Source: JAZQHR01 sp045540815
GTDB lineage: Bacteria > Bacillota > Clostridia > UMGS1810
DNA length: 12,178 nucleotides
Direction: 5' to 3'
Assembly (NCBI GenBank): GCA_045540815.1
Contig: JAZQHY010000004.1
Location: 1-12,178, forward strand
The notes under the pieces: generated by a model
The model's database searches: none
What the model was told of the DNA's origin: nothing
Seen by the model: only the letters and a program-made list of their open reading frames with translations
In this document: in pieces, positions 1 to 6,925 of the stretch
Layout of the letters: each line of letters begins with the position of its first letter
How positions within the stretch are numbered: position 1 is the stretch's first letter
Position numbers and translations under genes: made by a program

Positions 1-107
1 TCAATCGAAACATCCTATTTAAAAACTATATTTTAGTTAATAGCCTATACTTTAATGTGTTTTTCTATCTAACGACTTTCTATTTTAATTATAAAGCTTT
101 AATGTTA

Positions 108-830
108 TTATCCCTCGTAAGCTTCCTTATCACATATAATCACAACGTCTTTGTGTAGCTTTAAAAGTGTTGCAGGATTTGAAGTTGTAATCTTGTCGTC
201 TAAAAGCTTTTTAACAACCTCGTGTTTACCCTTTCCTGATGCTAAAAGCATAATCTTTTTAGCCTTCATAATAGATGCCATACCCATAGTAACAGCCTTT
301 GTAGGAACATCGTCTATACTTGCGAAAAATCTTGAATTAGCCTGAATAGTACTCTCGGTAAGACCTGTTACGTGAGTTCCTGCTACAAGCTCTGCATCAG
401 GCTCATTAAATGCAATGTGTCCATTGTTGCCTATTCCAAGTACCTGAATGTCAGCACCACCCATTTTTTCAATCATTTCATCATATTCTTTGCACTCTTT
501 TTCAATATCTTCCGCCTGACCGTTTGGCACAAAAGTATTCTCTTTGTCAATGTTTATATGATTAAATAGATTGTCATTCATAAAATATCTATAGCTCTGG
601 TCGTTGTCAGGGCTTATTGGATAATATTCATCAAGATTGTAAGATTTAACACTTGAAAAATCAAGTTCACCTTTTTTACATTTTTCACTTAAAATTTTGT
701 ACATTCCAACAGGAGTTGAGCCTGTTGCAAGACCAAGTATACAGTTTGGTTTTAATGTAACAAGGCCTTCAATAAGCTTTGCAGCCTCTTTAGACATTTC
801 ATCATAATTTTCGCATACTATAATTCTCAT
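108..830 (-). CDS. nagB: Glucosamine-6-phosphate deaminase
   Basis: This cytosolic enzyme converts glucosamine-6-phosphate to fructose-6-phosphate and ammonia, feeding amino sugars into glycolysis. The 240-residue product shows the phosphate-binding LGLATGSTP (32-40), NLDEYY (65-70, with catalytic-type Asp67) and the active-site stretch LGIGNNGHIAFNEP (131-144, His138 and Glu143). The residue matching Asp141 of the E. coli enzyme is Asn136. As I recall, Bacillus NagB also has Asn there, so this is a lineage trait and not a defect. The protein has the shorter Firmicutes length, about 25 residues less than E. coli NagB, whose extra C-terminal part takes part in allosteric control. The start is firm because GGAGG lies 8 nt upstream of the ATG. 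It is the last gene of a minus-strand cluster with a sugar kinase and a nucleotidyltransferase. No terminator is visible in the 107 bp that follow it. Confidence 0.95.
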   Translation of the reverse strand: MRIIVCENYDEMSKEAAKLIEGLVTLKPNCILGLATGSTPVGMYKILSEKCKKGELDFSSVKSYNLDEYYPISPDNDQSYRYFMNDNLFNHINIDKENTFVPNGQAEDIEKECKEYDEMIEKMGGADIQVLGIGNNGHIAFNEPDAELVAGTHVTGLTESTIQANSRFFASIDDVPTKAVTMGMASIMKAKKIMLLASGKGKHEVVKKLLDDKITTSNPATLLKLHKDVVIICDKEAYEG

Positions 831-884
831 TTTTAATCCTCCATATATATGTAATTATTTTATATTGCTTTTCTCACAAACAAT

Positions 885-943
885 TCAGGGGCAGACACCA
901 ATCATCTACCCAAACGGGGTCGATGTAGGCATCGACCCCTACA
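885..943. repeat. Palindromic intergenic repeat, possibly a small dispersed element
   Basis: The gap between the kinase gene and nagB holds a GC-rich island in an AT-rich setting. Its core is a perfect 10-bp inverted repeat, GGGGTCGATG (916-925) and CATCGACCCC (930-939), with a TAGG loop. An AGGGG at 887-891 and a CCCCT at 936-940 form short outer inverted ends. The stretch GGGGCAGACACCAATCATC leads into the core. The wording resembles a dispersed intergenic repeat that I recall from clostridial genomes, but I cannot verify copy number here. No T-run follows the stem on either strand, so it is not a standard terminator. In RNA the hairpin could shield or partly separate nagB from the upstream transcript. 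Confidence 0.55.
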
Positions 944-966
944 TTTTAAAAATCTATTGTATATTA

Positions 967-2043
967 TTATTTTACGTATTTTTTAACAGCAGCTGCCATT
1001 TCGTCCATTTTCTGTTCCATATCGTAAACAAGCTTTAGCTGAGTTCTTGCACGATAAAGGTTGTGGTTTGGCTTATGAGTTTTAAAGTAAGTGTCACCCT
1101 CAAGGTAATCAGTTAAAAATCTCATACCGCATTCAAATGTAAGTAGCTTTGCAGAGAATGGAAGAAGTTCAATCTCTTTTTCAGTAAGAACATCAGAAAG
1201 TTCTTCCATATAGCCCTTAGTATATATATCAAAAAGCTCCATACGCATAAATACTTTTGACAAATCTTCTTCATCTTCAGTAGCTGAGCTTGCACCAAAT
1301 CTGATAGAATCACCAAAATCATATAATAGCGAACCTGGCATAACAGTGTCAAGGTCGATTACGCATACACCCTCGTCAGTTTCTGCATCAAGCATAACAT
1401 TGTTAAGCTTAGTATCATTATGAGTAACTCTTACAGGTACAGTGCCTTCCTTCATTGCATCAAGTACCACACTGCAGTCCTTCTCACGTTCAAGAATAAA
1501 ATTAATCTCGTCCTGAACATCTTTTGCTCTGCCCATCTTATCTTCTGCAAGTGCCTTTTTGAAGTTTTCGAATCTATTGGCAGTATCGTGGAAACGCGGA
1601 ATAGTTTCAAAAAGTTCTTCCGCAGGGAAATCTGCAAGTAGTCTCTGGAATTTACCGAAGGCCTTTGCAGACTGATAAAACTGATTTGGATTTTCAGCCA
1701 TATCATAGCTTACAGCATTTGTTATGAAGTTGTACATTCTGAAATAGTCGCCGTCTTCAGTTTTGTAGTACGGCTTGCCATCAAGAGTTTTAATAACAGT
1801 AAGAGTTTCTCTCTTAACATTTCCGCCGTATGCTGCAATCTTCTTTCTTAAATGCTCAGTAACATTTTCGATGTTTTCCATAACCTTTTCAGGATTTTTG
1901 AAAACATTTGTGTTTATTCTCTGAAGAATAAATCCGTTATCAGTAGCGGCGATATAAGTATCATTTATATGACCGTTACCATATGGCTCAATACTTTCGA
2001 TAATATCAAAGTTTGCTAAAATATTTTTTAAATTATATCCCAT
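967..2043 (-). CDS. NahK-like N-acetylhexosamine / sugar 1-kinase (aminoglycoside phosphotransferase fold)
   Basis: The likely role is ATP-dependent phosphorylation of a free sugar at the anomeric carbon, as done by bifidobacterial N-acetylhexosamine 1-kinase NahK. Using the ATG at 2043, the product has 358 residues, about the length of NahK. The visible features are GHINDTY (24-30) and FILQRINTNVF (38-48) in the N-lobe, the catalytic Brenner-type motif HNDTKLNN (208-215, base Asp210), and the metal-binding VIDLDTVMPG (228-237). A longer reading from 2088 would add 15 poor residues. The 2043 start is preferred because GAGGGA lies about 7 nt upstream and it overlaps the preceding nucleotidyltransferase gene by 11 nt, which suggests translational coupling. 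The substrate is not proven: N-acetylglucosamine, N-acetylgalactosamine or a plain hexose are all possible. The fold is certain; the exact sugar is inferred from similarity and from nearby nagB. Confidence 0.8.
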   Translation of the reverse strand: MGYNLKNILANFDIIESIEPYGNGHINDTYIAATDNGFILQRINTNVFKNPEKVMENIENVTEHLRKKIAAYGGNVKRETLTVIKTLDGKPYYKTEDGDYFRMYNFITNAVSYDMAENPNQFYQSAKAFGKFQRLLADFPAEELFETIPRFHDTANRFENFKKALAEDKMGRAKDVQDEINFILEREKDCSVVLDAMKEGTVPVRVTHNDTKLNNVMLDAETDEGVCVIDLDTVMPGSLLYDFGDSIRFGASSATEDEEDLSKVFMRMELFDIYTKGYMEELSDVLTEKEIELLPFSAKLLTFECGMRFLTDYLEGDTYFKTHKPNHNLYRARTQLKLVYDMEQKMDEMAAAVKKYVK

Positions 2044-2875
2044 TATACAATCCCTCTTTATGAAATATTTCGAATGCTGCCTTAACATATGGTGTGTCCT
2101 CCTTATATGTTACACCGTACCACTTGTCGTTAGTCGGAAGAACTGCTACTTTTTCGTCTTTTTCTTTTATAAGTGAGTCAACTACACCAGGTAAGAAGAA
2201 CTCATCTTTCATTGGATTTGACAGGTTCTTTAGGAATGCGTCAAATTTGTCCTCTATTACATTAAATATGTCAGGGTTAAATCCCCACATATTCATAGAT
2301 GCCATAGTGCCCATTGGGAATTCATTTTCGTAAGGAATAGCTGTGTGCTCTGTAACAGATTTTAAAAATCCATCCTCTACATCACATATACCTCTTGAAA
2401 CAGTACCGCTTTCAGATAATGTATTTTTAAGTTCGAAGCCAACCATACAGGTTTTTGCCTCAGCCTTTAAGTAGTCAGCAAGCACCTTGTATGAATTCTG
2501 ACCATAGTAGTCATCAGCATTTATAACACCGAAAGGCTCTTTTACAACATCTCTTGCTGCTCTTACTGCGTGAGCTGTACCCCAAGGCTTTGTTCTGCCG
2601 TCAGGAAGTACAAAACCATTTGGAAGGTCATTTAAATCCTGAAATGCATATTCAACATCAATTTTATTTTCAATTCTTTTGCCGATTGCTTCTCTGAAAT
2701 CCTTTTCAATATCTTTTCTAATAACGAATACAGCTTTGTCAAAACCGGCTTTAACTGCATCGTAAATTGAATAATCAAGTATAATCTCGCCGTTTGGACC
2801 AAGCGGAGCTATCTGTTTTATACCTCCAAATCTAGACCCCATACCGGCAGCCATTATAAGAAGTGTTGTGTTCAT
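2033..2875 (-). CDS. Sugar-phosphate nucleotidyltransferase
   Basis: This protein has a GT-A-like NDP-sugar pyrophosphorylase fold, expected to join a nucleoside triphosphate to a sugar-1-phosphate. The 280-residue sequence opens with LLIMAAGMGSRFGGIKQ (5-21), the nucleotide-binding loop with its basic residues. It continues with PWGTAHAV (97-104), the metal-site NADDYYG (119-125, Asp121/Asp122), and SMNMWGF (193-199). Two adjacent ATGs exist at 2878 and 2875. The second sits 7 nt after a GGGGG SD and matches the usual MxxTLLIMAAG start, so it is chosen. It is the first gene of its cluster and overlaps the kinase gene, which would supply its sugar-1-phosphate. The pair resembles the last two steps of amino-sugar salvage to UDP-HexNAc. 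The nucleotide and sugar used cannot be read from sequence alone. Confidence 0.8.
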   Translation of the reverse strand: MNTTLLIMAAGMGSRFGGIKQIAPLGPNGEIILDYSIYDAVKAGFDKAVFVIRKDIEKDFREAIGKRIENKIDVEYAFQDLNDLPNGFVLPDGRTKPWGTAHAVRAARDVVKEPFGVINADDYYGQNSYKVLADYLKAEAKTCMVGFELKNTLSESGTVSRGICDVEDGFLKSVTEHTAIPYENEFPMGTMASMNMWGFNPDIFNVIEDKFDAFLKNLSNPMKDEFFLPGVVDSLIKEKDEKVAVLPTNDKWYGVTYKEDTPYVKAAFEIFHKEGLYNGI

Positions 2876-2974
2876 CATAAGTCCCCCTATCTATAACATA
2901 TGCCTGCACGCAAAAACGATTACGCCTCCTTCTTTCTTATTTTAAAAAATCAACGTAACCAAATTCACAAAAGC

Positions 2975-3003
2975 TTGACTATTTTTTATTTTATCTATAT
3001 AAT
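2975..3003 (+). promoter_or_regulatory. Sigma-A-type promoter of the AraC-family gene
   Basis: TTGACT (2975-2980), a 17-nt spacer and a perfect TATAAT (2998-3003) point toward the regulator gene. Transcription would start near 3010, giving a leader of about 78 nt. The match to the housekeeping consensus is 11 of 12 bases with ideal spacing. Confidence 0.8.
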
Positions 3004-3004
3004 A

Positions 3005-3033
3005 AGTATAAACCACTAATTTTATAAAAGCAA
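3005..3033 (-). promoter_or_regulatory. Candidate divergent promoter of the nucleotidyltransferase-kinase-nagB cluster
   Basis: Read on the minus strand, TTGCTT (3033-3028), a 17-nt spacer and TATACT (3010-3005) precede the nucleotidyltransferase gene. Its -10 lies one base from the -10 of the plus-strand promoter, so the two could not easily be occupied together. The regulator could govern both from this spot. I see no convincing AraC-type direct-repeat operator. The -35 is only fair, which limits confidence. Confidence 0.5.
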
Positions 3034-3087
3034 TACGATTTTGGACACATTATTTTAATTTTTTAGATACTCTTAAGGGTGAAAAAT

Positions 3088-3963
3088 ATGAAATTCAAAA
3101 AATATTTATTTAAAAATGTATTAACAGTTAACTATATAGTCACCGCATTTGAATTTGAGTTTGAAAAAGATTATAAGTTTTCAGGTGAAAGGCATGACTT
3201 CTGGGAAATTGTTTATGTCAAATCCGGGAAAGTCGGCATAACAGCCGAAGACCAGGTTCTTACACTATCAGAAGGAAATATGATATTCCATAAACCAAAT
3301 GAATTTCATAATATTTGGTCGTGCGGAAACACCAAGCCATCAGGCATAGTTATGACATTTGACTTAGAAGGCAAAGGTGCATTTGCGTTTGAGGGAATGG
3401 TAAAAAAATTAAACACCACAGAAAAAAAGCTTATGTCAGAAATTATGCAACACATAAACAATGTATTTTCAGAGTTCATTATCGACGAAGACCATACTGA
3501 ATACGTTGAAAACCACAACATTCCCTACGGAGAGCATCAACTTATTAAAAACAAACTTGAAACATTTCTTATAAACATATATACCAACTCCGATAACTCC
3601 GAGCCAAAGCTGTTGGAAAATTCAAAACCTGCCATAATGTACAACGAAGCAGTAAAGTTTCTCGAAAAAAACCTGTACAACGATATATGTGTCGAAGACG
3701 TGTGTAACGGAATAGGCGTCAGCCGTTCAAACCTTAAAAAACTCTTCAACAAATATGCCGGCATAGGCGTTATGAAATATTATATGATTATGAAAATTGA
3801 CCGCGCGTGCAGAATGCTTGAAAGCAAAATGACCGTGTCCGATGTATCAGACGCACTTGCTTTTTCATCACAATACTATTTCTCATCAGCATTCAAACGT
3901 GAAAAAGGCATTTCGCCAATGCAGTACAAGAAGAAATATCAAGCGCATATCAATAGTAAGTAA
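3088..3963 (+). CDS. AraC-family transcriptional regulator with N-terminal cupin sensor domain
   Basis: This is a cytosolic DNA-binding regulator of 291 residues. The N-terminal part (about 1-100) has the cupin pattern of AraC-type sugar sensors: RHDFWEIVYVKSGK (35-48) and a later IFHKPNEFHNIW (66-77). The C-terminal part (about 185-285) is a typical AraC/XylS double helix-turn-helix. The first helix-turn-helix is around VEDVCNGIGVSRSNLKKLF (202-220), and the second around VSDVSDALAFSSQYYFSSAF (250-269), followed by KGISPMQYKK. A GTG at 3079 is in frame, but the ATG at 3088 lies 8 nt after AAGGG and is the better start. The gene is transcribed away from the sugar kinase/nucleotidyltransferase/nagB cluster from a strong promoter, which suggests that it senses a sugar and controls that cluster. 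The ligand is unknown. Confidence 0.88.
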   Translation: MKFKKYLFKNVLTVNYIVTAFEFEFEKDYKFSGERHDFWEIVYVKSGKVGITAEDQVLTLSEGNMIFHKPNEFHNIWSCGNTKPSGIVMTFDLEGKGAFAFEGMVKKLNTTEKKLMSEIMQHINNVFSEFIIDEDHTEYVENHNIPYGEHQLIKNKLETFLINIYTNSDNSEPKLLENSKPAIMYNEAVKFLEKNLYNDICVEDVCNGIGVSRSNLKKLFNKYAGIGVMKYYMIMKIDRACRMLESKMTVSDVSDALAFSSQYYFSSAFKREKGISPMQYKKKYQAHINSK

Positions 3964-3978
3964 TTTATATAAGCAAAT

Positions 3979-4012
3979 AGTCCACAACGCTCAAAGCATT
4001 GTGGACTTTTTT
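3979..4012 (+). terminator. Intrinsic terminator after the AraC-family gene
   Basis: AGTCCACAA (3979-3987) pairs perfectly with TTGTGGACT (3999-4007), followed by a run of six T (4007-4012). The hairpin lies 16 bp past the stop codon. It sits between convergent transcription units. On the minus strand the stem is followed only by ATTTGCTT, so it would stop the arg operon weakly at best. Confidence 0.9.
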
Positions 4013-4080
4013 ATACAGTAATAATTGATGATAAAGTCAGCATCTACTCACCGATGTTCCCATAAGTGTTCTTTCGATTT

Positions 4081-4773
4081 TTAATACCCACTTAAATGTT
4101 TTATCGCATTCAAAACCGAATTTATCTCATCGTCAGCGAGCTTCTTCCCCGCATTTCGGTAATCGAACGAAAGCGTAAATGCGTGAACCTTTTGAGAAAG
4201 TTTGTTTAATTTATCCTTTTGCATATTCAAAAGATTTTCTATATATTCGTACTTCTTTTTGCCACCAAGTGATGAGCATTCCTCTATGGCAAGAGCAGTA
4301 TGTTTAAGGCACAAACCATTTGAAACTTCAAACCTTTTTCTAAACCCATCTTCTTTTCCCCACAGATACGCAAAGTTACTCGCAACCGCCTTCATCTGCC
4401 CCGATATCTTATCGCAAATAGCGCAGGCATCAGTTACCTCATAAATACTGTTCGACGTAAGTTTTTCTAAAGTTTCCTTCGAAAACATACTACCTTTTTT
4501 CTTGACCTCAAGATTTTTTGCAATCTCTGTTAGATGCGTTTCAAGCATAAGCGCAAGTCCAAGACGGTTGTTGCGTTTTAACATATCGTCAAAATGCTTT
4601 TTGCAAAACCCCTTTTGGTTGGTTATCTCTCTCCCATCAGGCTCCATAAGTGACGGTCCCAAAAAATATTCAAGCGCATCTTCCTCAAGCTTTTTCTCTA
4701 TAGTACAAAATACGCACCCACAGTTTTCGCTAAGCGCCTCTGCAAGGGGTATGGTATATATGTGTTCCTTCAT
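4081..4773 (-). CDS. DUF6062-like cysteine-rich protein, last gene of the arg operon
   Basis: I recognise the general pattern of the clostridial DUF6062 family, whose function I do not know. The 230-residue soluble protein has no signal peptide or membrane segment. It contains two similar units. The first has CVFC (20-23) followed by GFCKKH (55-60). The second has CAIC (117-120) followed by GLCLKH (153-158). The CxxC-to-CxxH spacing is nearly the same in both (34 and 35 residues between reference cysteines), which suggests an internal duplication and two metal-binding sites, probably zinc. A conserved-looking segment, NRLGLALMLETH (69-80), lies between them. The ATG overlaps the argF stop as ATGA, so translation is probably coupled to argF and the protein is made with the arginine enzymes. 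A regulatory, scaffolding or redox role is possible; none is shown. Confidence 0.75.
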   Translation of the reverse strand: MKEHIYTIPLAEALSENCGCVFCTIEKKLEEDALEYFLGPSLMEPDGREITNQKGFCKKHFDDMLKRNNRLGLALMLETHLTEIAKNLEVKKKGSMFSKETLEKLTSNSIYEVTDACAICDKISGQMKAVASNFAYLWGKEDGFRKRFEVSNGLCLKHTALAIEECSSLGGKKKYEYIENLLNMQKDKLNKLSQKVHAFTLSFDYRNAGKKLADDEINSVLNAIKHLSGY

Positions 4774-5756
4774 AACGTAGCCGCCATTACCGCTTTAATA
4801 GTGTGCATTCTGTTTTCCGCCTCATCAAATACAATCGACTGTTCGCTTTCAAACACCTCGTTTGTCACCTCAAGCGCATCAAGACCAAACTTATCATAGA
4901 TATCCTTACCGATAGTGGTGTTTAAATCGTGGAATGCAGGTAAGCAGTGCATAAATTTGCATTTGTCGCCTGCCATATCCATAAGCCTACTATTCACCTG
5001 ATATGGAAGCAGTGCTTCTATTCTTTCCTTCCACACCTCGTCAGGCTCGCCCATTGATACCCATACATCTGTGTATATAACGCTCGCGTCCTTTACTGCG
5101 TCTTCAGGGTTTTCTATAAACTCTAGTTTAGCTCCTGTTTCCTTAGCCACTTCAAGACATTTGTCTACTAAATCTTTATCAGGGAAATATTCCTTTGGTG
5201 CGCACGCTACAAAATGCATACCCATCTTCGCACAGCCAACCATAAGTGAATTTCCCATATTGTATCTCGCATCACCCATATATACAAGCTTAATCCCATT
5301 TAGCGAACCAAAATGCTCTTTAATAGTCATAAAGTCAGCAAGTATCTGTGTAGGGTGAAACTCATTTGTAAGTCCGTTCCACACAGGCACACCTGCGTAT
5401 TTTGCAAGCTCTTCTACTATCTCCTGACCAAATCCTCTGTATTCTATGCCGTCAAACATTCTGCCAAGCACTCTTGCGGTGTCGGCAATGCTCTCCTTCT
5501 TGCCTATCTGTGAGCCAGACGGGTCAAGGTATGTAACGTTCATACCAAGGTCGTATCCTGCAACCTCAAATGCACATCTTGTCCTTGTACTTGTCTTTTC
5601 AAATATAAGTGCGATGTTTTTGCCTTCGCAAACTTTGTGTGCTTTGCCTTTTTTCTTCATAGCTTTAAGTTTCATCGCATAGTCGATTAATTTATTTATC
5701 TCATCAGGTGTGTAGTCAAGTAGCTTTAAAAAGCTTCTCCCTTTAAATTCCTTCAT
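4770..5756 (-). CDS. argF: Ornithine carbamoyltransferase
   Basis: The enzyme joins carbamoyl phosphate to ornithine to give citrulline, in the cytosol, normally as a trimer. The 328-residue sequence carries the carbamoyl-phosphate loop STRTR (56-60), HPTQ (134-137), the ornithine-side DVWVSMGE (230-237) and the catalytic HCLPAFHD (270-277, Cys271). The length is standard for the family. The start codon shares one base with the argD stop (TGATG), and GAGGAG within the last argD codons serves as its SD site. The last four bases overlap the next gene. Its place at the end of argCJBD supports the biosynthetic role over a catabolic one; no arcA or arcC is nearby. Carbamoyl phosphate must come from enzymes encoded elsewhere, since carAB, often part of this operon in Bacillus, is absent here. 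Confidence 0.96.
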   Translation of the reverse strand: MKEFKGRSFLKLLDYTPDEINKLIDYAMKLKAMKKKGKAHKVCEGKNIALIFEKTSTRTRCAFEVAGYDLGMNVTYLDPSGSQIGKKESIADTARVLGRMFDGIEYRGFGQEIVEELAKYAGVPVWNGLTNEFHPTQILADFMTIKEHFGSLNGIKLVYMGDARYNMGNSLMVGCAKMGMHFVACAPKEYFPDKDLVDKCLEVAKETGAKLEFIENPEDAVKDASVIYTDVWVSMGEPDEVWKERIEALLPYQVNSRLMDMAGDKCKFMHCLPAFHDLNTTIGKDIYDKFGLDALEVTNEVFESEQSIVFDEAENRMHTIKAVMAATL

Positions 5757-6925
5757 CAGTTCATCTCCTCAATTACAGATTTGATTATATTAAGCGCTTC
5801 TGCAAGCACATCTCTTGGTATATTTAGTGCAGGAAGTAATCTTACCTTATCCTTAGCAGTAAGGAGCAGCACTCCCTTTTCCATACATTTTTTTACTATG
5901 TCCCCCGAATTATACTTGGTCTTTACACCAACCATCATACCAAGACCAGATACACTCTCTACACCTTCTACACTTTTGAAAAAGTCAAATATGTAATCGC
6001 CTTTTTCCTTAACTTCCGTCAAAAATGCATCATCTAATCTCTCAATTACACTTACAGCACCTGCCGAGCATACAGGATTTCCACCATAAGTCGAGCCGTG
6101 GTCGCCAAATCCAAGCACGTTTTCGGTTTTCTCGTTTAACATACACGCGCCTATTGGAAGTCCACCGCCAAGGCCTTTAGCAGTAGTAACTATGTCAGGC
6201 TGAACACCAAAGTTCATATACGCGTACATCTTGCCCGTTCTGCCGTTACCTGTCTGCACCTCGTCTACTATCATAAGTATATCGTTTTCCTGACAGATTT
6301 TATACACCGACTGTACGTAATCGGCATCAAGGGCAATTACACCGCCCTCACCCTGAACGCACTCTATCATAATAGCGGCAGTTTTATTTTCTACTACCAT
6401 CTTTTCAAGCGCCTCTATGTCATTTGCAGGTGTGTGCAAAAATCCATTTGTCAGTGGCTGGAAAAGTTCGTGATAATGCTCCTGACCTGTTGCGGCAAGA
6501 GTTGTCACGGTTCTCCCGTGGAAACTATTTACAAGTGTTATTATATTATAATACTCAGCACCCTTTTTATCACAAGCGTATTTTCTTGCAACCTTTATTG
6601 CGCATTCGTTTGCCTCTGCACCCGAGTTTGCAAAAAACACCTTTTTAAGTCCCGTCTTTTCGCATAGCATCTGCGCAAGTTTCGCACAAGGGTCTGTGTA
6701 ATACAGGTTTGATGTGTGCTGAAGGGTGTTTACCTGCTTTGTAACCGCCTCTGCCCATACATCATCACACAAGCCAAACGCAGTTACGCCTATGCCCGAG
6801 CCTAAATCTATATATCTTTTGCCGTTTTCGTCATAAACCTCCGAGCCCTTGCCCGAAATTATATTTACAGGAAAACGGTTGTATGTATTTGCAACATATT
6901 TTTTATCAATTTCAAATGTATTCAT
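5756..6925 (-). CDS. argD: Acetylornithine aminotransferase
   Basis: This PLP-dependent class III aminotransferase makes N-acetylornithine from N-acetylglutamate semialdehyde, with glutamate as amino donor. In the 389-residue product, NSGAEANE (100-107) and SFHGRT (134-139) shape the cofactor pocket. IVDEVQTGNGRTG (219-231) supplies the Asp that contacts the PLP ring nitrogen. TTAKGLGGGLPIGA (247-260) holds the Schiff-base lysine, Lys250. The length fits ArgD. Related GABA or ornithine aminotransferases share the fold, but operon position settles the assignment. The ATG shares one base with the argB stop (TAATG), with AGGTGA as SD site inside the end of argB. This fits termination-reinitiation along the operon. 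Confidence 0.95.
   Translation of the reverse strand: MNTFEIDKKYVANTYNRFPVNIISGKGSEVYDENGKRYIDLGSGIGVTAFGLCDDVWAEAVTKQVNTLQHTSNLYYTDPCAKLAQMLCEKTGLKKVFFANSGAEANECAIKVARKYACDKKGAEYYNIITLVNSFHGRTVTTLAATGQEHYHELFQPLTNGFLHTPANDIEALEKMVVENKTAAIMIECVQGEGGVIALDADYVQSVYKICQENDILMIVDEVQTGNGRTGKMYAYMNFGVQPDIVTTAKGLGGGLPIGACMLNEKTENVLGFGDHGSTYGGNPVCSAGAVSVIERLDDAFLTEVKEKGDYIFDFFKSVEGVESVSGLGMMVGVKTKYNSGDIVKKCMEKGVLLLTAKDKVRLLPALNIPRDVLAEALNIIKSVIEEMN

Noticed and set aside
1..107. A terminator or another gene end after nagB
   Set aside because: The stretch is AT-rich with only a trivial AAAGCTTT palindrome; no stem with a T-run and no coding signal is visible.
417..456. Asn in place of the E. coli catalytic Asp141 in NagB as a sign of an inactive enzyme
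   Set aside because: Bacillus NagB, as I recall it, also has Asn at this place and is active; the other active-site residues are intact.
2900..2935. A strong AGAAGGAGG on the minus strand followed by a possible TTG-started 8-codon leader peptide before the nucleotidyltransferase gene
   Set aside because: The peptide would be very short with a rare start and no regulatory codon run or attenuator follows. It may be chance in a purine-rich stretch.
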